Under the pieces are notes generated by a model. It was not told the origin of the DNA. It saw only the letters and a list, made by a program, of their open reading frames with translations, and ran no database searches. Shown one piece after another: positions 1 to 6,558 of a stretch of DNA of 10,802 nt. The stretch lies in the NCBI GenBank assembly GCA_002842935.1, contig PHEM01000083.1, positions 1 through 10,802 on the forward strand, given 5' to 3'. Source of the stretch: Alphaproteobacteria bacterium HGW-Alphaproteobacteria-13. Lineage in GTDB: Bacteria > Pseudomonadota > Alphaproteobacteria > Sphingomonadales > Sphingomonadaceae. The position numbers and the translations under genes were made by a program. Positions within the stretch are counted from its first letter, which is position 1. The number at the start of each line of letters is the position of its first letter.

Positions 1-91
1 CCGCCTGTCGGACCATCTGTTCGTGATGACGCGCCATATCAACCTGGGTACGGGCGGCGACATCCTGTGGAAGCCCGGCGCGACGCGCTGA
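1..91 (+). CDS. PduO-type ATP:cob(I)alamin adenosyltransferase, C-terminal fragment
   Basis: Only the last 29 codons are present; the reading frame starts at base 2 and ends with TGA at 89-91. The visible peptide begins RLSDHLFVMTRHIN and ends GGDILWKPGATR. PduO-type adenosyltransferases typically end with an RLSD-LFVLAR helix followed by a short GDVLW-PG tail, so the match is good despite the short length. The enzyme transfers the adenosyl group of ATP to cob(I)alamin, making coenzyme B12 in the cytoplasm. The ATP- and cobalamin-binding residues lie outside the window and cannot be checked. The gene ends just before a long inverted repeat, which probably marks the end of its transcription unit. 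Confidence 0.75.
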   Translation, partial: RLSDHLFVMTRHINLGTGGDILWKPGATR

Positions 92-95
92 TAGG

Positions 96-248
96 GGTTC
101 ACGCGAAGCCGCGAAGACGCGAAGAGAAGGCGCCTGCCGCGAAGCGGCTTCTCTTCTGCAACCTTGCGAGGAACGCAGGGGGGTAAGGAAGGAAAGGGCC
201 TATCGGCCCAAACTGCCTTCTTCGCGTCTTCGCGGCTTCGCGTGAACC
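96..248. repeat. Long inverted repeat with tandem octamers (REP-like intergenic element)
   Basis: A perfect 30-bp inverted repeat has its left arm at 96-125 and right arm at 219-248, separated by 93 bp. Each arm holds three tandem 8-bp units of the form NCGCGAAG (101-108, 109-116, 117-124 on the left; the complement at 220-243 on the right). The interior has a smaller hairpin, with AGAAG near 125 pairing with CTTCT near 148. It lies between the adenosyltransferase gene and egtB. It encodes no convincing protein; the reverse-strand frame through it is a shadow. I recall similar GCGAAG-rich palindromes scattered between genes in sphingomonad genomes, but their function is not known to me. Confidence 0.85.
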
Positions 249-319
249 ATTTTCTTCTCCTCATCCCGAAATAAAGACAGGCCGCGAAACCGAATCGCCC
301 TCTCGCGGATTGTTCGGGC

Positions 320-1591
320 ATGGCCAGCAAAAGTGACGCTCCCCCGACAGCCCCGTCCGATCCCGCCGCCGCGCTGGCAAAGCGCTTTGCCGCGACGCGG
401 CGGCTGTCGCTCGACCTCGCCGCGCCCTTGTCGGATGCCGACGCGAGCGCGCAGTCGATGCCCGACGCCTCGCCCGCGAAATGGCATCTGGCGCACACGA
501 CATGGTTCTTCGAAGCCTTCGTGTTGCGCGACCATCTGCCTGGATACAGGTTGTTCGACGCGCGCTATCCCTTTCTGTTCAACAGCTATTATGAGACGGA
601 GGGACCGCGCCACGCCCGCCCGCGCCGCGGGCTGCTGACGCGGCCGTCGCTGGACGAGGTTCGCATCTGGCGCGCGCATGTCGAAAGCGCCGTGCAAGCC
701 GCGCTGCCCGATCTGCCGCCCGCCGCGCTGACGCTGATCGAGCTTGGCATCCAGCATGAACAGCAGCATCAGGAACTGCTGCTGACCGACATCAAGCATC
801 TGTTCGCGCAGAACCCGCTCGGTCCCGCAATGTGGGACGCCACGCCCCACGCGCCCGGCAAGGCCGGGGCGATGCAGTGGGTCGAGGGCCGCGAAGGTGT
901 GGCCCGGATCGGCCACGGCGGCGACGGCTTCGCCTTCGATTGCGAGGCGCCGCGCTATCCCGTCCTGCTGACGCCGCATGCGCTGGTGAGCCGTCCCGTC
1001 ACCAACGGCGAATGGCGCGAATTCATCGCCGACGGCGGCTATCGCACGCCTTCGTTGTGGCTCAGCGACGGCTGGGACTGGGTGCGGCGCGAAGGCGTCG
1101 AGGCCCCGGCCTATTGGCGGGACGGCGGCGCGTTCACGCTGGCGGGCCGGTGTGACATCGACGCGGCGGCGCCCGTCACGCACATCAGCCTGTATGAAGC
1201 CGACGCCTTTGCGGCATGGGCCGGCGCGCGCCTGCCGACCGAGCAGGAATGGGAAGCCGCCGCCGCGCCGCTCGACGCGCATGGCGGGCAGCAACTCGAC
1301 GCGGCAGGTCCCGTGCAGCCGCTGGCCGAGAGCGGGGAGGCGCCGGGCCTGCGCCAGATGTTCGGCAGTGTGTGGGAATGGACCGGCAGCGCCTTTCGCC
1401 CCTATCCCGGTTTCCGCGCCGCGCCGGGCGCGGTCGGCGAATATAACGGCAAGTTCATGAGCGGCCAGTTCGTGCTGCGCGGCGGCAGCTGCGCGACGCC
1501 GCGCGGCCATGTGCGCGCCAGCTATCGCAACTTCTTTTATCCGCACCAGCGCTGGCAGTTCACGGGCCTGCGCCTGGCAAGGGACCTTTGA
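320..1591 (+). CDS. egtB: Ergothioneine biosynthesis protein EgtB (hercynine oxygenase / sulfoxide synthase)
   Basis: This 423-residue non-heme iron enzyme joins hercynine to a cysteine-type thiol with O2, forming the C-S sulfoxide intermediate of ergothioneine. The N-terminal DinB-like domain (about 20-165) has the iron-ligand pattern: WHLAHTTW around His59, and HEQQHQE with His146 and His150. The C-terminal sulfatase-modifying-factor (FGE) domain (about 185-423) has VSRPVTNGEW, ARLPTEQEWEAA, VWEWTGS and VLRGGSC. The NSYYE motif (residues 89-92, Tyr90-Tyr91) recalls the tandem tyrosines of type-II EgtB, which uses free cysteine, as in Chloracidobacterium; that is an inference from memory. 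The length is normal for the family. The ATG at 320 has only a weak ribosome binding site, but the sequence is family-like soon after it. The gene is directly followed by egtD, and no egtA, egtC or egtE is in the window. Confidence 0.95.
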   Translation: MASKSDAPPTAPSDPAAALAKRFAATRRLSLDLAAPLSDADASAQSMPDASPAKWHLAHTTWFFEAFVLRDHLPGYRLFDARYPFLFNSYYETEGPRHARPRRGLLTRPSLDEVRIWRAHVESAVQAALPDLPPAALTLIELGIQHEQQHQELLLTDIKHLFAQNPLGPAMWDATPHAPGKAGAMQWVEGREGVARIGHGGDGFAFDCEAPRYPVLLTPHALVSRPVTNGEWREFIADGGYRTPSLWLSDGWDWVRREGVEAPAYWRDGGAFTLAGRCDIDAAAPVTHISLYEADAFAAWAGARLPTEQEWEAAAAPLDAHGGQQLDAAGPVQPLAESGEAPGLRQMFGSVWEWTGSAFRPYPGFRAAPGAVGEYNGKFMSGQFVLRGGSCATPRGHVRASYRNFFYPHQRWQFTGLRLARDL

Positions 1592-1593
1592 TC

Positions 1594-2583
1594 ATGGGCG
1601 TGGTTCGTCAGCTCCGGCAGGTCGATGCCGATCCGGCGGGCATCGACACCGCCTTTCGCGCCGATGTCCGCGCCGGGCTGTCCGACGCGCGGCAAAAGGC
1701 GGTTCCGGCGCGCTGGCTTTACGACACGACGGGATCGGCGCTGTTCGAGGATATCACGGCGCTGCCCGAATATTATCCGACGCGCAGCGAAAGCGAGCTT
1801 TTGAAGCGCTACGCCGCCGCGATCGCCGAGGCCGCCGGTCCCGGCCGCGCCGTGGTCGAGCTGGGTTCGGGCAGCGCGACCAAGACGCCGCTGCTGCTGG
1901 CGGCGATCGATCCCGCCGCCTATATCCCCGTCGATATATCGGGCGATTTCCTGCGCGACAGCGCGGCCGCGCTTGCGGCCCGCTTTCCGGGTCTTGCCAT
2001 CTATCCGGTCGAGGCGGATTTCACACAGCGCGTCGCCCTGCCACGCGAGATCGCCGGCCTGCCGAAGCTCGGCTTCTTTCCCGGATCGACGATCGGCAAC
2101 ATGGTCGCGGCCACGGCGGTCGATCTGCTGCGCGACTGGCGCGCGGCGCTGGGCGAGGGCGCGCTGCTGCTGATCGGCATCGACCGGATCAAGGATGCCC
2201 GAGTGCTGGAGGCGGCCTATGACGATCCGGCGGGGGTGACGGGGGCCTTCAACCTCAACCTGCTCGAACGCATCAACCGCGAACTGGACGGCGACATCCC
2301 GGTCGAAAATTTCGCGCACCGCGCGCTCTGGAACGATGGAGAGGCGCGCATCGAGATGCATCTGGTCGCCGCCTGCGACATGGCGTTTCGCGTCGGCGGA
2401 CGCCGCTATCGCATGGCGAAGGGCGAGACGATCCACAGCGAGAACAGCCATAAATACGGCCCGCGCGACGCCAGCCTGCTGCTGCGCGCCGGGGGGTGGA
2501 CGCCGCGGATGACATGGGACGACGTCGATCCCGCCTTCGCGCTGATCCTTGCCGAAGCCGCCGAGGAGCGTGTCGCCCCTTGA
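1594..2583 (+). CDS. egtD: L-histidine N-alpha-methyltransferase EgtD
   Basis: EgtD is a SAM-dependent methyltransferase that trimethylates histidine to hercynine, the first step of ergothioneine synthesis, in the cytoplasm. With the ATG at 1594 it has 329 residues, the usual family length. Visible motifs are WLYDTTGSALFEDIT (about 41-55), the SAM loop ELGSGSATKT (89-98), FFPGSTIGNM (161-170, with Asn169), Tyr209 and FNLN (219-222), and SENSHKY (282-288). In the last, Glu283 and Ser285 correspond to the histidine-binding Glu282 and Ser284 of the mycobacterial enzyme. A TTG at 1588, overlapping the egtB stop, is also in frame. I prefer 1594 because AAGGGA at 1579-1584 lies 9 nt before the ATG but only 3 nt before the TTG. 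The 2-nt gap after egtB indicates one operon with coupled translation. Confidence 0.95.
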   Translation: MGVVRQLRQVDADPAGIDTAFRADVRAGLSDARQKAVPARWLYDTTGSALFEDITALPEYYPTRSESELLKRYAAAIAEAAGPGRAVVELGSGSATKTPLLLAAIDPAAYIPVDISGDFLRDSAAALAARFPGLAIYPVEADFTQRVALPREIAGLPKLGFFPGSTIGNMVAATAVDLLRDWRAALGEGALLLIGIDRIKDARVLEAAYDDPAGVTGAFNLNLLERINRELDGDIPVENFAHRALWNDGEARIEMHLVAACDMAFRVGGRRYRMAKGETIHSENSHKYGPRDASLLLRAGGWTPRMTWDDVDPAFALILAEAAEERVAP

Positions 2584-2639
2584 CGCCCCTGTCCCTGTCC
2601 CTAGGGACGCGGGCAGGTTTCAGCAAAAGGGGGCAAGTC

Positions 2640-3506
2640 ATGATCGTCGGCGTTATCGGGGCGGGGCAGATGGGCGCGGGCATCGCGCAGGTTTCGGCGG
2701 GCGCGGCGCATGAGGTGCTGCTGTCCGACATCGACCTCGCCCGCGCCGAAGCGGGCAAGGCGGGCATCGCCAGGGGTCTCGCCCGCCTCGTTGCCAAGGA
2801 GAAGATGAGCGAGGCGGACGCCGCCGCGCTGCTCGCGCGCATCACGCCGGTCGCCGACCACGCCGCCTTCGCCCCCGCGCAGCTCGTCATCGAGGCGGCG
2901 ACCGAGCGCGAGGAGATCAAGCGCGCGATCTTCGCCAGCGTCGGCGCGCACTTGTCGGACAGCGCGATCCTCGCCAGCAACACCAGCTCGATCCCGATCA
3001 CGCGGCTGGCGCAGGCGGCGCCCGACGCGGCGCGCTTCATCGGCGTCCATTTCTTCAACCCCGTGCCGGTGATGGGGCTGATCGAGCTGATCCGCGGTCT
3101 CGCCACCAGCGACGACACGCTGGCGAAGGTCGAGAGCTATGGGCGCGGGCTGGGCAAGGAGATCGTCCACGCCAATGACGCGCCGGGCTTCATCGTCAAC
3201 CGCGTGGTGATGCCGCTGATCAACGAAGCCGTGTTCGCGCTGGGCGAAGGGGTGGCGACGATGCGCGACATCGACACGGCGTGCCGCCTCGGTCTCAATC
3301 ATCCGATGGGACCGATCACGCTGGCGGACTTCATCGGTCTCGACACCTGTCTGGAGATCATCCGCGTGCTGCACAGCGGCACCGGCGATCCCAAGTTCCG
3401 CCCCGCGCCGCTGCTCGTCCAATATGTCGAGGCGGGCTGGGTCGGCAAGAAGGCCGGGCGCGGCTTCTATGACTGGACGGGACCGGAGCCGGTGCCGACG
3501 CGCTAG
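2640..3506 (+). CDS. 3-hydroxybutyryl-CoA / short-chain 3-hydroxyacyl-CoA dehydrogenase
   Basis: This 288-residue single-function dehydrogenase oxidises (S)-3-hydroxyacyl-CoA to 3-ketoacyl-CoA with NAD(P), in butyrate or PHB-type metabolism and beta-oxidation. The N-terminal Rossmann fold has GAGQMG at 7-12 and Asp30 at the end of strand 2. Catalytic positions match the human HADH spacing: Ser116 in SNTSS, His137 in GVHFFNP, Glu149, and Asn187 in GFIVNRV. The C-terminal domain has GLNHPMGPITLADFIGLD and ends with the typical KAGRGFYDW. The start is fixed by AAAGGGGG at 2626-2633, 6 nt before the ATG; the longer open frame upstream runs into egtD. It lies 56 bp after egtD across a small palindrome, so it probably has its own expression. 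Related genes are called hbd, hbdA, paaH or fadB2, and I cannot choose between these. Confidence 0.93.
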   Translation: MIVGVIGAGQMGAGIAQVSAGAAHEVLLSDIDLARAEAGKAGIARGLARLVAKEKMSEADAAALLARITPVADHAAFAPAQLVIEAATEREEIKRAIFASVGAHLSDSAILASNTSSIPITRLAQAAPDAARFIGVHFFNPVPVMGLIELIRGLATSDDTLAKVESYGRGLGKEIVHANDAPGFIVNRVVMPLINEAVFALGEGVATMRDIDTACRLGLNHPMGPITLADFIGLDTCLEIIRVLHSGTGDPKFRPAPLLVQYVEAGWVGKKAGRGFYDWTGPEPVPTR

Positions 3507-3573
3507 GATCATCTTTCCAGCGCCTGCAAAAGCGACTATCCGGCAGCCGCAATCTCGACAGCAAGGCCCGCGC

Positions 3574-4482
3574 ATGAACCACACGTCCGATCCCTCGACA
3601 ATGCCCGACCTGCTCGCCAAGGCGGAAACGCTGGTGGAGGCGCTGCCCTATCTGCAACGCTATGCGGGCGAGACGTTCGTGATCAAATATGGCGGTCATG
3701 CAATGGGCGATGCCGAGGCGCAGCGCGACTTCGCGGAGGATGTCGTGCTGCTGAAGGCGGTCGGGATCAATCCCGTCGTCGTCCACGGCGGCGGGCCGCA
3801 GATCGGCGCGATGCTGAAACAGCTCGGCATCGAATCACAGTTCGTCGGCGGCCTGCGCGTCACCGATGCCGCGACGGCGGAAGTCGCGGAAATGGTGCTG
3901 GCGGGAAAGATCAACAAGGAAATCGTCGGCTGGATCGCCGGGCTTGGCGGCCGGGCGGTCGGCCTGTCGGGCAAGGACGCCAATCTCGTCCTCGCCGAAA
4001 AGGTCACGCGCACGGAGCCTGACCGCAATTCGGGCATCGAGCGCCATGTCGACCTGGGCTTCGTCGGCGAGCCGGTGGCGGTCGATCCCACGATCCTCAA
4101 CAATCTGGCGAACGACAATTTCATTCCGGTGGTGGCGCCCGTCGCGCTGGGCGCCGACGGCGCGACCTATAATATCAACGCCGACACGATGGCAGGCGCG
4201 ATCGCGGGGGCGCTGGGCGCGAAGCGTTTCTTTCTGCTGACCGACGTGCCGGGCGTGCTCGACAAGCAGGGCGGGCTGCTGACCGATCTCGACCGGCCGA
4301 GCATCGACGCGCTGAAGGCGGATGAGACGATCACCGGCGGCATGATCCCCAAGGTCGATACCTGCCTGTCCGCCGTCGATGCGGGGGTCGAGGCGGCGGT
4401 GATCCTCGACGGGCGGATTCCGCATGCGATGCTGCTGGAAATTTTCACGGCAAGGGGTGCGGGGACGCTGATTCACCGCTAG
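3574..4482 (+). CDS. argB: N-acetylglutamate kinase
   Basis: ArgB phosphorylates N-acetyl-L-glutamate, the second step of arginine biosynthesis, in the cytoplasm. The 302-residue protein has all the amino-acid-kinase landmarks: FVIKYGGHAM with Lys38, VVHGGGPQIG (70-78), LRVTDAAT with Arg95, YNINADTMAGAIA (199-211), LLTDVPGVLD (221-230), and GGMIPK ending at Lys260. It is about 45 residues longer than the arginine-insensitive E. coli enzyme. The extra N-terminal helix (1-30) and the FTARGAGTLI tail are typical of hexameric, arginine-inhibited NAGKs, so feedback inhibition is inferred. The ATG at 3574 has AAGG 7 nt upstream; an ATG at 3601 would remove much of that N-terminal helix. The 67-bp gap from the dehydrogenase gene shows no terminator. 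Confidence 0.97.
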   Translation: MNHTSDPSTMPDLLAKAETLVEALPYLQRYAGETFVIKYGGHAMGDAEAQRDFAEDVVLLKAVGINPVVVHGGGPQIGAMLKQLGIESQFVGGLRVTDAATAEVAEMVLAGKINKEIVGWIAGLGGRAVGLSGKDANLVLAEKVTRTEPDRNSGIERHVDLGFVGEPVAVDPTILNNLANDNFIPVVAPVALGADGATYNINADTMAGAIAGALGAKRFFLLTDVPGVLDKQGGLLTDLDRPSIDALKADETITGGMIPKVDTCLSAVDAGVEAAVILDGRIPHAMLLEIFTARGAGTLIHR

Positions 4483-4511
4483 GAAATGATGGCATTGGAT
4501 CGACTTGCCCT

Positions 4512-4614
4512 GTCATTGCGAGGACCCCGGACTTGATCCGGGGGACGAAGCAATCTCCAGCTGTCGGCAAAACAGGACGACGACTGGAGATTGCTTCGCT
4601 TCGCTCGCAATGAC
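4512..4614. repeat. Palindromic intergenic element with nested hairpin (REP-like)
   Basis: The outer arms are GTCATTGCGAG (4512-4522) and its perfect complement (4604-4614). The inner arms are CGAAGCAATCTCCAG (4546-4560) and its perfect complement (4584-4598). A third, self-contained hairpin, CCCCGGA-cttga-TCCGGGG (4525-4543), sits only in the left half, as if inserted between the two arm segments. The element fills most of the gap between argB and yggT. Repeats beginning TCATTGCGAG and containing GAAGCAATCTCCAG are, from memory, common between genes in alphaproteobacteria. It may help end argB transcription, but no T-run follows. The short open frame reading out of its right arm towards yggT is a translation of the repeat, not a real N-terminus. 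Confidence 0.85.
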
Positions 4615-4680
4615 GATTCCATATCCTGTCATCATGCTCTAGAAGGTTTCATCAACGACCTGTCGGCCGGAGAATTCATC

Positions 4681-4989
4681 TTGTATTTCATGCTCCTTCA
4701 GATCCTGTCGATCCTGCTTGACGTCCTGTGGTGGATCATCATCGCCCAGGCCGTGATATCGTGGCTGATCGCCTTCAACGTCATCAACACGCATAATGAG
4801 TTCGTCGGCCAGCTCTGGCATGTGCTCGACCGGCTCACGGAGCCACTCTATCGCCCGTTTCGCCGGATCATGCCCGATTTCGGCGGTCTCGACCTGACGC
4901 CGATGGTGGTGCTGATCCTGATCATCATCCTCCAGCGGCCCGTGATGACCTATCTCTATAACCTGGGCGTCCAGGCCGGGCTGGCGTGA
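4681..4989 (+). CDS. YggT family integral membrane protein
   Basis: This is a small inner-membrane protein of about 102 residues with two hydrophobic segments (about 4-31 and 71-93) flanking a conserved loop. The loop reads NVINTHN, then LTEPLYRPFRRIMPDF, then GGLDLTPMVV; this is the YggT signature. The family's biochemical role is unclear; it has been linked to osmotic shock tolerance and is sometimes placed near division genes. The start is unusual. GGAGAA at 4669-4674 lies 6 nt before the in-frame TTG at 4681 but 15 nt before the ATG at 4690, so I choose the TTG; the ATG would remove only three residues. Upstream, the open frame is the palindromic repeat. The gene ends 4 nt before folD and probably begins the yggT-folD-unknown-marC operon. 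Confidence 0.88.
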   Translation: MYFMLLQILSILLDVLWWIIIAQAVISWLIAFNVINTHNEFVGQLWHVLDRLTEPLYRPFRRIMPDFGGLDLTPMVVLILIIILQRPVMTYLYNLGVQAGLA

Positions 4990-4993
4990 CGCG

Positions 4994-5887
4994 ATGACCG
5001 CAAGCGTGATCGACGGAAAAGCCTTTGCCGCCGCGCTGCGCGCGCGCATTGCCGATGCCGTGCCCGCGTTCCAGGCCGCGACGGGGCGCGTGCCGGGCCT
5101 GGCCGTAGTGCTGGTCGGCGACGACCCGGCGAGCGCCGTCTATGTGGGGTCCAAAGGCAAGGCGACGGTCGCGGCGGGCATGGCGAGTTTCGAGCATCGC
5201 CTGCCCGCGACCGCGACGCAGCAAGAGGTCGAGGCGCTGCTCGCTGCGCTCAATGCCGACGAGAGTGTCGACGGCATATTGCTGCAACTGCCGCTGCCCG
5301 GCCATCTCGACGAACAGCGCGCTGTCGCGACCATCGATCCCGACAAGGATGTCGACGGGCTGACGCCCGCCAGCGCGGGGCGGCTGATGCTGGGCATCCC
5401 CGGCATGGTGCCCTGCACGCCCTATGGCTGCCTGCTGCTGCTTCAGGACCGGATCGGCGACCTGTCGGGCAAGGATGCGGTGGTCATCGGCCGCTCGATC
5501 CTCGTCGGCAAGCCGATGGCGCAGCTGCTGCTCGGCGCGAACTGCACCGTCACCATGGCGCACAGCCGCACGAAGGACCTGCCGGACCTCGTCCGCCGCG
5601 CCGACATCGTCGTCGCTGCCGTCGGACGCCCGGAAATGATCTCGGGCGACTGGATCAAGCCCGGCGCCATCGTCATCGACGTCGGCATCAACCGCCTGCC
5701 GCCCGCCGAGGGCGCGGCGAAGGGGCGGCTGGTCGGCGACGTCGATTATGACAGCGTCCTGCCGGTCGCGGGCGCCATCACGCCGGTTCCCGGCGGCGTC
5801 GGGCCGATGACCATCGCCTGCCTGCTGCGCAACACGCTGGTCGCCGCGCATCGCCGCGCGGGTCTTCCCGACCCGGAAGGTTTCTGA
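4994..5887 (+). CDS. folD: Bifunctional methylenetetrahydrofolate dehydrogenase / methenyltetrahydrofolate cyclohydrolase
   Basis: FolD interconverts 5,10-methylene-, methenyl- and 10-formyl-tetrahydrofolate using NADP, supplying one-carbon units in the cytoplasm. The 297-residue protein keeps the E. coli active-site numbering: Tyr50 and Lys54 in YVGSK, Gln98 in GILLQLPLP, and Asp121 in DKDVDGLTP. Further landmarks are PCTPYG (140-145), the Rossmann loop GRSILVGKP (166-174), AHSRT (189-193) and PVPGGVGPMT (264-273). It starts 4 nt after yggT with a poor ribosome binding site, consistent with coupled translation. Its stop TGA shares its A with the ATG of the next gene. All key residues are intact. 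Confidence 0.97.
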   Translation: MTASVIDGKAFAAALRARIADAVPAFQAATGRVPGLAVVLVGDDPASAVYVGSKGKATVAAGMASFEHRLPATATQQEVEALLAALNADESVDGILLQLPLPGHLDEQRAVATIDPDKDVDGLTPASAGRLMLGIPGMVPCTPYGCLLLLQDRIGDLSGKDAVVIGRSILVGKPMAQLLLGANCTVTMAHSRTKDLPDLVRRADIVVAAVGRPEMISGDWIKPGAIVIDVGINRLPPAEGAAKGRLVGDVDYDSVLPVAGAITPVPGGVGPMTIACLLRNTLVAAHRRAGLPDPEGF

Positions 5888-6558
5888 TGCGCCGCCTCGG
5901 CGTCTGCCTGCTCGCCCTGTCGCTGGTGGCGAGCGGCGCTTTCGCGGCGCAGGGCAGGCAGCGCGATCGGCCGCTGTCGGCCAATCCCAGCGCTTTCGTC
6001 GCGGCCGAGATCGCCCTGGCCCGGCTGGCGCAGGAAAAGGGGCAATGGGCCGCCTTTCGCGAACGGGCGCATCCCGACGCCGTCCTGTTCGTGCCGCGCC
6101 GCGTCGCCGCACGCGACTGGCTGAAGCGGCAGAAAGGCCCGGTCGAGACCGCGCGGTGGCAGGCGCACGCCGTCTATGTCAGTTGCGACGGCAATGCCGG
6201 GGCGACGACGGGCGCGTGGCAGGCGGGGACGGCGCAGGGCTATTTCACGACCGTCTGGCTGCGCGATCCGCGAAAAGGCGAGATGCGCTGGGTGCTGACG
6301 CACAGCGACGCCCCCGCGCCGGTGCGTGAGGCGGGCGACTTCATCGAAACGCGGCAGGCGGCGTGCGGCGCGTGGCCCGACGCCCCGGCGCAGGATGGCG
6401 GCGCGGAGGGCGAGGACGTCGCCGTCGGCCTGTCGCCCGACCGCACGCTGAGCTGGACGAGCGCCGTGCGCGCCGACGCCTCGCGCCGCGTCACCATCCG
6501 CCTGTGGAACGGCAGCGAGATGGCGACGGTCATCGATGACGCGGTCGCCGCGCCATGA
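5887..6558 (+). CDS. Secreted protein of unknown function, possible NTF2/SnoaL-like (DUF4440-like) fold
   Basis: I do not recognise a named family for this 223-residue protein with certainty. Residues 1-20 form a clear Sec signal peptide: RR, a hydrophobic core, then AFA before the predicted cleavage, so it is likely periplasmic. Residues about 36-142 (FVAAEIALARLAQEKGQW, then HPDAVLFVP, DWLK, GYFTTVWLRD, RWVLTHSDAP) resemble NTF2-like proteins in helix-then-sheet order and in spaced aromatic residues. The mature part has two cysteines, Cys100 and Cys160, that could form a disulfide. A tail of about 70 residues ends in a strand-like VTIRLWNGSEM. GGAAGG (5875-5880) lies 6 nt before the ATG. 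The start overlaps the folD stop by 1 nt and the stop overlaps the marC start by 4 nt, so it is firmly within the operon. Confidence 0.8.
   Translation: MRRLGVCLLALSLVASGAFAAQGRQRDRPLSANPSAFVAAEIALARLAQEKGQWAAFRERAHPDAVLFVPRRVAARDWLKRQKGPVETARWQAHAVYVSCDGNAGATTGAWQAGTAQGYFTTVWLRDPRKGEMRWVLTHSDAPAPVREAGDFIETRQAACGAWPDAPAQDGGAEGEDVAVGLSPDRTLSWTSAVRADASRRVTIRLWNGSEMATVIDDAVAAP

Noticed and set aside
282..308. CCGCGA / TCGCGG inverted repeat upstream of egtB as an operator
   Set aside because: Six-base arms of this composition with a 15-nt loop are expected by chance in such GC-rich DNA, and no promoter boxes are positioned around them.
92..319. CRISPR-like array suggested by the repeated GCGAAG units
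   Set aside because: The units are 8 bp, contiguous and arranged as an inverted pair, with no spacers. This is a palindromic repeat, not a CRISPR.
200..1546. Long reverse-strand open frame of 448 codons opposite egtB
   Set aside because: It is the antisense shadow of a clear EgtB gene in GC-rich DNA. It is Arg/Ala/Gln-rich, has no family motifs, and its end is a translation of the inverted repeat.
2496..2639. N-terminal extension of the 3-hydroxyacyl-CoA dehydrogenase
   Set aside because: It overlaps the 3' end of egtD, lacks family similarity, and a strong ribosome binding site precedes the ATG at 2640.
4591..4680. N-terminal extension of YggT from an ATG-like start inside the palindromic element
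   Set aside because: The first codons (RFARNDD) are the usual translation of this repeat family. The good ribosome binding site lies downstream at 4669-4674.
4925..6112. Reverse-strand open frame of 395 codons spanning folD
   Set aside because: It overlaps an intact FolD with all catalytic residues and crosses gene boundaries. It has no recognisable domain.
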